Shown here: positions 1-8,107 of the stretch, piece by piece | Layout of the letters: each line of letters starts with the position of its first letter | Numbering within the stretch: position 1 is the stretch's first letter | Assembly (NCBI GenBank): GCA_013001575.1 | Contig: JABDMI010000116.1 | Location: 1 to 41,871, forward strand | From: Gammaproteobacteria bacterium | Lineage (GTDB): Bacteria; Pseudomonadota; Gammaproteobacteria; Steroidobacterales; JABDMI01 | Direction: 5' to 3' | Length of the DNA: 41,871 nucleotides | Notes under the pieces: model-generated | The model's database searches: none | What the model was told of the DNA's origin: nothing | Seen by the model: the letters and a program-made list of their open reading frames with translations, nothing else | Translations under genes and position numbers: made by a program

Positions 1-680
1 AAGAGCTTTCACCGGGCCACAAACAAAGTTTGCGTTTGCAGGCCAAACTTTATGAACGCCTGGAAGATTGGGGTATGTTGCGAGGCCTGGTACCGCGCTT
101 GCGTCAATACCAGGCCTATAAAAAAGCTGAAATTGACCAGATCGCTCTATTGGCGAATAAAGAGATCTTGATCGATGCCACTGCAGCCGAGCAACTGCAA
201 GCGGCCTGGGATTCTTTAGACAAGACCACCAAAACCCAACCCAAACTCATCGCAACCTATGCCAGAGGCTTGTTGCAACACGGTCAGGCCAAGCAAGCCG
301 AAGCCGTGGTGAATCAGGCCTTAAAAAAACACTGGGATGAAAGTTTGCTGGATTGTTATGCCGACCTCAGCGGCATGGATGCGAACAAGCAATTGAGCCA
401 GGTAGAAAACTGGCTAAAAAAACGTGGCGAAAGTGCCAAGTTATTACAAGTGGCGGCCAAGTTATGTGTGCGGGTCAAATTATGGGGTAAGGCTCGCAGT
501 TATATCGAATCCAGTCTTGCCATGCAGGCAAGCCCGGAGAGCTATCAATTGCATGGCGAGTTGTTGCAGCACCTGGGTGAGGTTAATGAGGCCAGTGAAT
601 CCTTCAAAAAAGGTCTGCAGCTGTTAACCGGCCAAACCGGAAATATGACCCGAATTCTGGCGCTACCACAAAACAAATAA
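1..680 (+). CDS. hemY: HemY protein, C-terminal part (cut by left edge)
   Basis: The reading frame is open to the left edge (in frame from base 3), so this is the 3' part of a longer gene. The apparent start codon near base 30 is an internal Leu codon. The visible ~225 residues are alpha-helical and TPR-like, with helix pairs rich in Leu/Ala and a Tyr-Glu-Arg-Leu-x-x-Trp motif near the start. This is typical of the C-terminal tetratricopeptide half of gammaproteobacterial HemY, an inner-membrane protein of the hemCDXY cluster with an accessory, not fully defined role in haem synthesis. The N-terminal membrane helices lie outside the window. No obvious terminator follows. The assignment rests on fold and residue pattern only; another TPR protein cannot be wholly excluded. 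Confidence 0.75.
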   Translation, partial: ELSPGHKQSLRLQAKLYERLEDWGMLRGLVPRLRQYQAYKKAEIDQIALLANKEILIDATAAEQLQAAWDSLDKTTKTQPKLIATYARGLLQHGQAKQAEAVVNQALKKHWDESLLDCYADLSGMDANKQLSQVENWLKKRGESAKLLQVAAKLCVRVKLWGKARSYIESSLAMQASPESYQLHGELLQHLGEVNEASESFKKGLQLLTGQTGNMTRILALPQNK

Positions 681-791
681 GCAAAAAATAAACCTAATAT
701 CCCGTATTTATACGCATTTCAGCATCAGATATTGGCTGTTCTTGAAATTAGACTTGTGCAGCCGCCTTAAATCCGTAGAATCAGGGGTCAT

Positions 792-1079
792 ATGAACGTC
801 GGGCATTTCAATTCTGATAAAGACAAATTTGTGGTTCTGTTTATTCCAGAACCCCAGCAAGGTGTGCCAGTGCAGGTCCTTAAAGAGAACATCAAATTTG
901 TGTTCAAAATGCAGGACAGCGAGGTTTCCAGATTGTTTAGAGGTAAGCCTACAGTGATCAAAACCGGCGCGGATGAAGATACTGCGATTATGTACAAGCG
1001 AGCCATAGAGCGTTGTGGTGGTTCGTGCTGGATGGAGCCGGAGCAACACGATGCACAATCCAATATCATGACAGCCTGA
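792..1079 (+). CDS. Small protein resembling ribosomal L7/L12 C-terminal-type domain
   Basis: A 95-residue protein preceded by a good Shine-Dalgarno AGGGG (783–787) a few bases from the ATG. The body has an alternating beta/alpha pattern: a strand 'KFVVLFI', a helix 'VLKENIKFVFKM', a Phe-x-Gly-Lys-Pro-x-Val-Ile-Lys turn, then a helix ending in 'GGSCWMEP'. This recalls the small domain in many gammaproteobacterial proteins of the type 'LFxGKPxxIKxGxDxxTAxxYxxALxxAGxxC', itself like the C-terminal fold of ribosomal protein L7/L12. Here it stands alone instead of being fused to a membrane domain. No enzymatic residues are apparent and the function is unknown. It is a single-gene unit closed by the hairpin terminator just downstream. 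I am confident it is a real gene and less so of the fold. Confidence 0.7.
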   Translation: MNVGHFNSDKDKFVVLFIPEPQQGVPVQVLKENIKFVFKMQDSEVSRLFRGKPTVIKTGADEDTAIMYKRAIERCGGSCWMEPEQHDAQSNIMTA

Positions 1080-1103
1080 GTCAGAAATAACTCGGCAATC
1101 TGC

Positions 1104-1127
1104 AACGACCTTTATGGTCGTTTTTAT
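1104..1127 (+). terminator. Intrinsic terminator after the 95-residue gene
   Basis: A perfect 7-bp stem AACGACC/GGTCGTT (1104–1110 and 1116–1122) with a 5-base loop TTTAT runs into a T-rich tail. It lies 25 bases after the stop codon of the small gene and just before the DMT transporter, so it should separate the two transcripts. Confidence 0.8.
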
Positions 1128-1144
1128 TTGTCTGGAATAAACGC

Positions 1145-2095
1145 ATGTCAAAACCCACCAGCTTTCGTGCCAACCTTTTAATGCTGATTGCTGCTGCGAT
1201 CTGGGGCTTTGCATTCGTGGCCCAGAAAAAAGGTATGGATTTCATCGGGCCGTTTACCTTCAATGCTGCGCGCTTTGGTCTTGGAACCATCGTCTTGATT
1301 CCAGTGCTGTGGTTTTTCTATTCGCGGCGCAAGTCGTCAAATGAGCTTAACGCGTCGCATGCGGCTATACAAAATATTCACACTTCTTTATTGCCGTCCA
1401 TAGTGCTGGGTTTTTTATTGTATTGCGGCATAGGCTTTCAGCAAACCGGCATGATCTACACCACCGCGGGTAAAGCAGGTTTCATTACCGGCTTATATGT
1501 GTTGTTTGTTCCATTGCTGGGATTGTTTGTCGCCAAAAAAGTGAATCTGCCCACCTGGCTTGGCGTAGGGCTTGCACTGTTTGGTATGTATTTGCTCAGC
1601 ATCAAACCGGACGCAGAAAATTTTTGGTCTCTGGAATATGGCGATGTTCTGATCCTGTGCAGTGCGGTGTTCTGGTCATTACATGTTTTGGTCGCTGATC
1701 GATTTGTGCAATACAACGACGCCCTGACTCTGTCTTTTTTGCAATTCGGGTTTTGTGCAATCTTCAGTTTGATCACGGCAATCGGATTCGAATCAATCGA
1801 TCTGTCACTAATTGCCAAAGCCTGGGTTCCAATAGCCTACACCGGCTTGTTGGCAACAGCCCTGGCATTCACTTTACAAATGCTGGCCCAAAAAGAAGCG
1901 CACCCGACCCACGTGGCAATAATTATCAGTATGGAAGGCGTGTTTGCAGTAATTGGCGGTTATTTGCTGCTGTCCGAAGTAATGACGGCAAGAATGTTAG
2001 TCGGCTGTGGATTGATCCTGGGCGCGATGTTGCTGGCACAAATCCCAATCGCGAAAAAGCTTGAAAAGAAATCAGATCAAGACATGCTCGCCTGA
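1145..2095 (+). CDS. DMT-superfamily (EamA) transporter
   Basis: A 316-residue integral membrane protein with about ten hydrophobic helices, arranged as the two five-helix EamA repeats of the drug/metabolite transporter superfamily. The first repeat opens with 'AAAIWGFAFVAQKKGMDFIGP' and the second begins near residue 165 ('VLILCSAVFWSLHVLVADR'). The short cytoplasmic tail is Lys-rich. These proteins are inner-membrane exporters or importers of amino acids, metabolites or toxic compounds. The substrate cannot be read from sequence. The gene is monocistronic, preceded by a terminator, and its last 19 bases overlap the 3' end of the convergent reductase gene. Confidence 0.9.
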   Translation: MSKPTSFRANLLMLIAAAIWGFAFVAQKKGMDFIGPFTFNAARFGLGTIVLIPVLWFFYSRRKSSNELNASHAAIQNIHTSLLPSIVLGFLLYCGIGFQQTGMIYTTAGKAGFITGLYVLFVPLLGLFVAKKVNLPTWLGVGLALFGMYLLSIKPDAENFWSLEYGDVLILCSAVFWSLHVLVADRFVQYNDALTLSFLQFGFCAIFSLITAIGFESIDLSLIAKAWVPIAYTGLLATALAFTLQMLAQKEAHPTHVAIIISMEGVFAVIGGYLLLSEVMTARMLVGCGLILGAMLLAQIPIAKKLEKKSDQDMLA

Positions 2096-3123
2096 ATAAC
2101 ATCCGCGCCGAACTCAAAGGAGTCGTAAAACAATTGCTCATGCGCTAACCCGGCATCGGTGAACGCCAGCTTTGCCGCCTCTACCATCGGTGGAGGGCCT
2201 GCCATGTAAACATCAAACGGCGACATATTCGGATAATCTTCCAACACCGCCTCATGCACCCAGCCGCTACGTCCTTTCCAGTTCTCTCCCGATTCTGCTT
2301 CAGAGAGCACCGGGCTATACATTAATTGCTCGTAGTCAGAAGCCATCTCCAGCAGGTGATCGTGCAAATACAGATCACGAGTTTGGCGCGCTCCCCAGAA
2401 CAAATGCACACCATGATCATCCTGGTTTTCCAGGAGGTCACGCAACATTCCAAGGAGTGGTGCGATACCGGTTCCTCCGCCCAGCATAATGATCGGGCGG
2501 CGTTGGTTCTTGCGTACAAAAAAGTTACCAATGGGTCCTTCAATCCTGAGTAAGGAGCGTTCCGGGAGAGCGTCAAAGACTTGTGAAGTAAAGGAACCGT
2601 CGGGAACCCGTCGTACGTGGATTTCCAGCAACCCGGCATCGTGCGGTGGATTGGCAATGGAAAAACTGCGTCGCCGACCATCGGGTAACAAGATGTCGAT
2701 ATATTGCCCTGCCAGAAACTGGAAGGGCTCAACTCTGGGCAGCCGTAAATGCAATGCCATGACGTCATGACAGAGCAATATTTTTTTCTCGATGCGACAG
2801 GGCAGGCGTTTGATCTGGATCTCGGCCGGGGTTTCCACTGCCTTGGCAATAATTTGCATATCACTGTCGGCATGTGCCAGACAGATCAAACATTGTCGCG
2901 CTACAAGGTCCTCTTCGCTGAGACTCCAGGGTGTGCCGTTGGGATAATGAAAATCGCCAAACGTAACGCGAGCTTTGCAACTGTGACAACTGCCGCCCCG
3001 GCAACTGTGTGGCAAGTTGTGACCCTGACGAATAGCCGCATCCAGAATGCTCTCGTGCTCTTGCACATTAAAACTGTCACCACCGGGTTGCAGGGTAATG
3101 GAGTGGGTTTTTTGAGACGTCAT
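2077..3123 (-). CDS. 2Fe-2S/FAD NAD(P)H reductase (CDP-6-deoxy-glucoseen reductase-like)
   Basis: A 348-residue soluble electron-transfer flavoprotein. The N-terminal plant-type ferredoxin domain (about 1–95) has Cys41-x4-Cys46-x2-Cys49 and a further Cys78 (Cys81 nearby) for a [2Fe-2S] cluster. A ferredoxin-reductase FAD domain follows, with the flavin motif 'RRSFSIANPP', then an NAD(P)H domain with 'MLGGGTGIAPLLGM' and 'YMAGPPPMV'. This domain order (Fd–FAD–NAD) is that of AscD/oxygenase-reductase proteins. In many Gammaproteobacteria a stand-alone copy is annotated as CDP-6-deoxy-delta-3,4-glucoseen reductase, although no deoxysugar genes are present here. The real partner may be an oxygenase or flavin substrate elsewhere. 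Domain identity is certain, the substrate is not. Confidence 0.85.
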   Translation of the reverse strand: MTSQKTHSITLQPGGDSFNVQEHESILDAAIRQGHNLPHSCRGGSCHSCKARVTFGDFHYPNGTPWSLSEEDLVARQCLICLAHADSDMQIIAKAVETPAEIQIKRLPCRIEKKILLCHDVMALHLRLPRVEPFQFLAGQYIDILLPDGRRRSFSIANPPHDAGLLEIHVRRVPDGSFTSQVFDALPERSLLRIEGPIGNFFVRKNQRRPIIMLGGGTGIAPLLGMLRDLLENQDDHGVHLFWGARQTRDLYLHDHLLEMASDYEQLMYSPVLSEAESGENWKGRSGWVHEAVLEDYPNMSPFDVYMAGPPPMVEAAKLAFTDAGLAHEQLFYDSFEFGADVIQASMS

Positions 3124-3159
3124 AGTGCTGATTCAGTTACTGTAATGCGGTAATGCAAT

Positions 3160-3182
3160 AAAAAAGCCGTCCGAAGACGGCT
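3160..3182 (-). terminator. Intrinsic terminator of parA-like gene
   Basis: On the minus strand AGCCGTC–TTCG–GACGGCT (7-bp stem, stable UUCG tetraloop) is followed at once by six T residues. It sits about 22 bases after the stop of the ParA gene and before the reductase gene on the same strand, so the reductase should have its own promoter in the short interval between. Confidence 0.9.
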
Positions 3183-3204
3183 GATGTACGCTTCGAGTTG
3201 TCGA

Positions 3205-3846
3205 TTATTTTGGTTGGCTTCGCTTGCTGTCTAACCATTCGATCAAAGGTTCCCATTGTTGTTGGTCTGGCCAGGCCAGATACTCGGGAAGTTCATTGAT
3301 GCCCAGGCCACGCGTGTAGGCACGGATATAATTTTGTGCTTCACGAAATGCGGCGATGTAAGGTGGTTTTTGTTTTTCCAGAAACTCGTCCAGTTTGTCC
3401 CACACCAGAGTATTCTCACGGAAACGGTTGGCAACCAGACCAACTTTAACTTTTTTCTCTTTGATCTTTTTGTAGTGACTCAACTCATCCAGGAATTTTG
3501 CCGTGGCATCCATATCGATCGGTGACGGTTGCACCGGGATCACGATGGTTTCGGCACGATTGACCAGATCGGTCAGTTCGGTTTTGTGGGTACGCGCCGG
3601 AGCGTCGATGATCACAATATCGGTGCCGCGATTCACGCCACGCATGCCATCTTCAAATCCGGCTAAACCGACAATTTCCGGGTAACGCTCGGAACGACGT
3701 TCCAGCCAGTCCAGGCTGGAAGCTTGTGAGTCAAAATCTACCAGGGCAACATCGTCAACCTTGTGGGCGTAATGTGCCGCGAGATTGGTCGCTACGGTGC
3801 TTTTACCGCTGCCGCCTTTGGGGTTGATGACCAATATGTGTCGCAT
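3205..3846 (-). CDS. Orphan ParA/MinD-family ATPase
   Basis: A 213-residue P-loop ATPase. The deviant Walker A motif KGGSGKST (residues 10–17) has the signature Lys10. It is followed by 'ALVDFDSQ' (switch I/A') and a Walker B strand 'DIVIIDAPA'. The length and lack of an N-terminal DNA-binding extension match small orphan ParA proteins, which use ATP-driven gradients on the nucleoid or cell pole to position cargo such as chemoreceptor arrays, carboxysomes or plasmids. No ParB or cargo-like gene is adjacent, so the cargo is unknown. The start is supported by AGAGGA four bases before the ATG. It is probably monocistronic with its own terminator. An inverted repeat at 3925–3940 (CCAATC–TTGT–GATTGG) lies in its upstream region. 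Confidence 0.88.
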   Translation of the reverse strand: MRHILVINPKGGSGKSTVATNLAAHYAHKVDDVALVDFDSQASSLDWLERRSERYPEIVGLAGFEDGMRGVNRGTDIVIIDAPARTHKTELTDLVNRAETIVIPVQPSPIDMDATAKFLDELSHYKKIKEKKVKVGLVANRFRENTLVWDKLDEFLEKQKPPYIAAFREAQNYIRAYTRGLGINELPEYLAWPDQQQWEPLIEWLDSKRSQPK

Positions 3847-3978
3847 AACGTCCTCTCTTTTGTTTTATTTCTTTTGGCTTGTATAAATTATCAGCTAAAT
3901 CCTAAAGCACCCGCCAGTCGCTGTCCAATCTTGTGATTGGCTCATCGCTGCATATGCTCAAAATTTACCCAATCTAAA

Positions 3979-6246
3979 CTACTTTGCAGCTTGTTTCTGA
4001 GAATCCGGCATCAATTGGTCTTTGAAATAGCTGTAGGTGAGCGCTGAAATATAGGCGGCTTGTTCATTATTGGTTGAACCCGCGTGCCCACCTTCGATAT
4101 TCTCGTAGTAATAGTTGGGATGTCCGTATTCTTCCATCAGGGCAACCATTTTGCGGGCATGTCCGGGATGCACACGGTCATCTTTGGTTGATGTATAGAA
4201 AAAGACTTTTGGGTATTCCCGGTTTTTTTCAAGATTGTGGTAGGGCGAATAATTCTTAATGTAATCCCATTGTTCCGGAATATCCGGGTCACCGTATTCG
4301 GCCATCCAGCTCGCACCGGCCAGGAGTTTGTTGTAGCGTTTCATATCCAGTAAAGGCACAGCGCAGACCACCGCATTGAACAGATCCGGGCGCATGGTGT
4401 AAATGGCGCCGACCAATAAGCCGCCGTTACTGCCACCGCGAATTCCGAGGTGCTGCGGTGAAGTTATTTTGCGATCTATCAGATCTTCTGCTATGGCAAT
4501 GAAATCCTCATAAGCACGCGGACGTTTTTCCTTAAGTGCTGCGTGATGCCATTTGGGGCCGAATTCACCACCACCCCGAATATTGGTTAATACATAGGTA
4601 CCACCCTGATCGAGCCAGTCGATACCGATGGTGGCCGAGTAGGAAGGTCTTAATGACACTTCAAAACCGCCGTAGCCATACATGACCGTGGGGTTCTTGC
4701 CATTCAATTCAAGGTCTTTACGCGCAACCATGAAATAGGGCACTTTGGTGCCGTCTTTTGAAGTGACTTCAAACTGTTGAACCTGATATTTGCCAGCGTC
4801 AAAGAAATCTGGCAGTGAGCGAACTTTTCGTTGTTTGCCATTATTGTCGACGTAATACAAGGTATTGGGATTTAAAAACCCGGTGTAAGTGTAAAAATAA
4901 TCGTTCGCCGTATCGTTTGTTGCAACCACCGACAAGTTGCCAAGATCGGGAGTGTCAACTTTGCTGTTTGTCCAGGAGCCATGCGCGTATTCATACTTGT
5001 ACAGCTCGCTGCGCACATTATTCAAAACTGAAAGCAGCAAGTGATCCCTGGTGGTACTGAATCCGGCAACACTGGTACGCTCGCTCGGTTCATACAGCAC
5101 GGTGAAATTGCGTTTCCCGGCCAGGAAATTCTCAAACCCGATACTGACCAGTGAGCCCTGCTTCAGGACTTGTCCGCCGACTTCCCAGTCACTTTTTAAT
5201 TCAACCAGCATTTGCTCTTTGAAGATTCCGTTAAAGTCGGCGTCTTTCGGCAAGTCGAGCTTGGTGGTCTTGTCATTGTGGTAATAGTGGGTTTCGCCGG
5301 TGTAGAAAGTGCTTGAGCGTCTTATGAAAGGGTAAGAGCCCTCGGGAACATTGATCACATAGCCCCAGATGCCCACATCTTCCTGTTGCCCGGTGAACAG
5401 GGTCTTGGCGTCAGTGAGAGGCGTTCCGCGTTTCCACAGTTTGCTTAATTTCGGGTAACCGGAGTCGGTCATCGACTCGGGTCCGAAATCTACACCGACC
5501 ATGACCGTATCCTTATCCAGCCACGCAATGGCGCCTTTGGATTCCTTGGTGACGAATCCGTTTTCCACAAAACTTTGAGTATTGAGATCGTATTCCCGTC
5601 TGACTACCGCATCACTTCCCCCGATGGAGAGATTCAGAATACACCTGGTGTATTCGGGGTACAGACAACTACTGCCCTTATAAACCCAGTTCTTGTTTTC
5701 ACTCTCGGCCAGTGCATCAATGTCGAGCACGGTTTTCCAATCCGGATCATCCGACTTTAAATATTCGGCCAAAGTTGTACGACGATATATACCGCGTATG
5801 TGTTCGTCGTCTTTCCAGAAGTTATACACATAGTCTCCCCGAATACTCGGATAGGCAATGCGTTCATCCGAATCATAAACTTCGAGATTCTTTTTATTCA
5901 GTTCCTTGAAGCCCGGAATGGCTTCTAAATAATCGAGCGATTCCTTATTACGTGCTTTGACCCAATTCAGAGCTTTTTCGCCATCTACGTCTTCAAGCCA
6001 TAAATAAGGATCGGAATCTTCCAGAGCTTGCAAATCTGCTTCAGACAATAAATTACTGGCAAGAGTTTTAACTTTAGCCATAGTGTCTTCTTTTATTTTC
6101 TCTTGCGCTTCGCTGCTTGAATCACTAGCCTCTGCAGCAATTTCATTTACAGCGCTTTGATCGGTGTCTGAACAGGCGCCCAGGAGCAAACACGTGCTTG
6201 CGAGAATTAGGGTAGAAGTTTTAATGGTTTGTTTGGTGAATAACAT
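3979..6246 (-). CDS. Prolyl oligopeptidase-family (S9A) serine peptidase, lipoprotein
   Basis: A 755-residue secreted peptidase. I chose the ATG at 6246, not the upstream one at 6300, because it places a classical lipoprotein signal directly at the N-terminus (KQTIK..., hydrophobic core, lipobox LLGAC with Cys at residue 25). The +2 residue is Ser, so outer-membrane sorting is likely. After a Ser/Glu-rich linker comes the S9 beta-propeller ('DPYLWLEDVDGEKALNWV') and the C-terminal alpha/beta-hydrolase domain. The catalytic set is visible: Ser in GGSNGG (around residue 605), Asp in 'TKDDRVHPGH' (around 690) and His in 'EGGHAG' (around 720). It should cleave short peptides after proline in the periplasm or at the cell surface. 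It is monocistronic and divergent from dapF. Confidence 0.93.
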   Translation of the reverse strand: MLFTKQTIKTSTLILASTCLLLGACSDTDQSAVNEIAAEASDSSSEAQEKIKEDTMAKVKTLASNLLSEADLQALEDSDPYLWLEDVDGEKALNWVKARNKESLDYLEAIPGFKELNKKNLEVYDSDERIAYPSIRGDYVYNFWKDDEHIRGIYRRTTLAEYLKSDDPDWKTVLDIDALAESENKNWVYKGSSCLYPEYTRCILNLSIGGSDAVVRREYDLNTQSFVENGFVTKESKGAIAWLDKDTVMVGVDFGPESMTDSGYPKLSKLWKRGTPLTDAKTLFTGQQEDVGIWGYVINVPEGSYPFIRRSSTFYTGETHYYHNDKTTKLDLPKDADFNGIFKEQMLVELKSDWEVGGQVLKQGSLVSIGFENFLAGKRNFTVLYEPSERTSVAGFSTTRDHLLLSVLNNVRSELYKYEYAHGSWTNSKVDTPDLGNLSVVATNDTANDYFYTYTGFLNPNTLYYVDNNGKQRKVRSLPDFFDAGKYQVQQFEVTSKDGTKVPYFMVARKDLELNGKNPTVMYGYGGFEVSLRPSYSATIGIDWLDQGGTYVLTNIRGGGEFGPKWHHAALKEKRPRAYEDFIAIAEDLIDRKITSPQHLGIRGGSNGGLLVGAIYTMRPDLFNAVVCAVPLLDMKRYNKLLAGASWMAEYGDPDIPEQWDYIKNYSPYHNLEKNREYPKVFFYTSTKDDRVHPGHARKMVALMEEYGHPNYYYENIEGGHAGSTNNEQAAYISALTYSYFKDQLMPDSQKQAAK

Positions 6247-6342
6247 AGTTAAAGCCTTAAAAGAAATGATTGGGCGGGAGAGATAGTAGAGCTGCAGCAT
6301 TTAGCCGATTAATGTAGCTTTTTTTTAGGAAAATGAAAAGGC

Positions 6343-6354
6343 TTAAGCGCTTAA
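6343..6354. promoter_or_regulatory. Perfect 12-bp palindrome between divergent genes
   Basis: TTAAGCGCTTAA is a perfect palindrome in the 149-bp region between the divergent S9 peptidase and dapF genes. Its position fits an operator for a dimeric regulator, but nothing identifies the protein, and AT-rich 12-mers of this kind can arise by chance. Confidence 0.3.
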
Positions 6355-6381
6355 ATAATCAATGTTGTGGGCGATAGCTGC

Positions 6382-6387
6382 TAAAAT
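6382..6387 (+). promoter_or_regulatory. Putative -10 box of dapF, directly before the start codon
   Basis: TAAAAT lies 8 bases before the dapF ATG, and no Shine-Dalgarno sequence is present between them. The same layout (TAnAAT, a CCG-containing hexamer, ATG) occurs before uvrD and queD. If it is a real -10 element the transcript would start at or within a few bases of the ATG. No good -35 hexamer is visible. Confidence 0.4.
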
Positions 6388-6395
6388 TCCCGCTA

Positions 6396-7229
6396 ATGAA
6401 CACCATAAAATTCACCAAAATGCACGGTTTGGGAAACGATGTGATCGTTCTGGATCGTCGTGATCAAGATGTCGAGCTGAGTCCTGAATTTATTGCCCAT
6501 TTATGTGATCGTCGCAAAGGCGTGGGTTGTGACCAGCTCATGCTGATCGAAACCAGCGATGATCCCGTATGTCATGCGCGCTACCGGATTTACAACCCCG
6601 ATGCCAAGGAAGTCGAGCAATGTGGCAATGGCGCTCGCTGCGTGGCCCGATACTTGTTTGATAAAGATGAATTGCCAGCCGAGTTCCGATTACAGGCCAT
6701 GCGCAGTGATGTGGACGCGATCTGTCATGCCGATGGTTCGGTTAGTGTTGCACTGGGGGTGCCCTCGTTTGAACCTGCGAGCCTGCCCTTAAAGTCCGCT
6801 CAACAATTGTCTGAATATCACATGCAAGCGGCTGGTCGGGAATTGAGTTTTGGCGCCGTTTCAATAGGGAATCCTCACGCAGTGTTGTCGGTGCCAAGTG
6901 TTGCGGACACCGATGTGGCGGGTTTAGGCACAGCTATTCAGGGAAGCAGTATGTTCCCGCAAAGCACCAATGTGGAATTTGTCGAGTTTCTGGCACGTGA
7001 CCACTTGCGCCTGCGTGTGTATGAACGCGGCGCTGGAGAAACCCTGGCCTGTGGCAGTGGTGCCTGTGCCACGGTTGCGGTGGGCCGTCATTGGGGCTGG
7101 TTGGACGACGAGGTCAGGGTCGATATGCCCGGTGGGCAGGCCATCGTAAATTGGGCAGGCGACGGGCAAAAGATCTGGTTGCGCGGTGATGCCGTTCGCG
7201 TGTTTAATGGCAGCATTCAGGTGTCTTGA
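6396..7229 (+). CDS. dapF: Diaminopimelate epimerase
   Basis: A 277-residue enzyme interconverting LL- and meso-diaminopimelate, the last step before the lysine/peptidoglycan branch point; it is cofactor-free and cytoplasmic. The family N-terminus 'KFTKMHGLGND' is present, along with both catalytic cysteines in their signatures: Cys76 in 'EQCGNGARC' and Cys219 in 'GETLACGSGACA'. The length is normal. It is the first gene of the dapF–DUF484–xerC–hslVU series, an order conserved across many Gammaproteobacteria. The start lacks a Shine-Dalgarno sequence. Confidence 0.98.
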   Translation: MNTIKFTKMHGLGNDVIVLDRRDQDVELSPEFIAHLCDRRKGVGCDQLMLIETSDDPVCHARYRIYNPDAKEVEQCGNGARCVARYLFDKDELPAEFRLQAMRSDVDAICHADGSVSVALGVPSFEPASLPLKSAQQLSEYHMQAAGRELSFGAVSIGNPHAVLSVPSVADTDVAGLGTAIQGSSMFPQSTNVEFVEFLARDHLRLRVYERGAGETLACGSGACATVAVGRHWGWLDDEVRVDMPGGQAIVNWAGDGQKIWLRGDAVRVFNGSIQVS

Positions 7230-7306
7230 TTCTCATCAATATGTCGCAATAGACAGTGAGTTCCGTTACACTGTTGGCATTAACAAAACGGAGCGCAGTC
7301 CATCCA

Positions 7307-8074
7307 ATGAGTTCTGAAATCAGCAGTAAAGAAAGCGTCAACAAGGACAACGTCAGTAAGCTTGATCTGCCCGCAACTTTAAGTATGGAACAGCGCATGG
7401 AAGAGGCTGCAATTGCCGCGTACTTGCGCGAACATCCGGATTTTTTCACCCGCAATAATGACCTGTTGAACGAGTTGCGTTTGCCACATCCCGACGGCAC
7501 ACACTCGGTGTCGCTGGTTGAACGCCAACTGGTTGCCTTGCGAGATAAAAACTATCGTCTCGAACACCGCCTGGCCGACTTTATCGAGATCGGCCGGGAA
7601 AATGACCAATTGATCGACAAGATCCACCGTCTGGCATTGCGTTTGGTTAAAGCCCGCCATTTACCCGGGATCTTCACCGTGGTCGAAACCGCCTTGCGCG
7701 ATGATTTTGGTGTGGACATGTATAGCCTGCAGATCTTCCAGGATATTACCGCCGATAAAGTCACCATGTTCCCGGGCAATTTCGTGCACAGCATCAAGCG
7801 CGAGAATGCCGAATTCTCCACCTTGTTCCAGAGCATGTTGGAATCGGGTCAGCCCAAGTGCGCGCGCTTGAGCAAGGCTCAAAACAAATTCCTGTTTACT
7901 GAAAAACAGCAACAAGAGATTGGTTCGGCGGCCCTGGTGCCTTTGGGCGACAAAGGTGAAGTAGGCTTATTGGCTCTTGGATCGCGTGATATCAATCATT
8001 TCAATCCCTCATCGAGTACCGATTTTCTTGCGCGCATGGGTGAATTGGTCAGTCACGTTATCGCAACCTCCTAA
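7307..8074 (+). CDS. DUF484 family protein
   Basis: About 255 residues. I chose the ATG at 7307; a GTG at 7256 would extend the protein by 17 residues, and GGAG at 7290–7293 is rather far from the ATG. The N-terminal part has the typical 'IAAYLREHPDFF' motif, followed by a charged helix ('RDKNYRLEHRLADFIEIGRENDQL', likely coiled coil) and a C-terminal GAF-like domain ('AALVPLGDKGEVGLLALGSRD'). DUF484 proteins lie between dapF and xerC in most Gammaproteobacteria. Their biochemical role is not established; a GAF fold would suit small-ligand sensing. It is part of the dapF/xerC operon. Confidence 0.92.
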   Translation: MSSEISSKESVNKDNVSKLDLPATLSMEQRMEEAAIAAYLREHPDFFTRNNDLLNELRLPHPDGTHSVSLVERQLVALRDKNYRLEHRLADFIEIGRENDQLIDKIHRLALRLVKARHLPGIFTVVETALRDDFGVDMYSLQIFQDITADKVTMFPGNFVHSIKRENAEFSTLFQSMLESGQPKCARLSKAQNKFLFTEKQQQEIGSAALVPLGDKGEVGLLALGSRDINHFNPSSSTDFLARMGELVSHVIATS

Positions 8075-8107
8075 GGGTTTTTCTTCTGGTCTCACTGAGA
8101 CTGTTCC

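Noticed and set aside
754-781. Promoter-like TTGTGC-16-TAGAAT before the 95-residue gene
   Set aside because: Initiation from it would exclude the good AGGGG Shine-Dalgarno from the mRNA, so at least one of the two is not used. The ribosome site is the stronger signal.
708-1214. 168-codon minus-strand ORF across the 95-residue gene
   Set aside because: It is antisense to a gene with a good Shine-Dalgarno and recognisable domain pattern, runs into the DMT transporter gene, and has no recognisable motif.
8089-8101. Palindrome GTCTCACTGAGAC before xerC, sharing CTCACTGAG with the site at 33081–33091
   Set aside because: Two occurrences of a nine-base core in 42 kb could be coincidence, and the flanks do not match.
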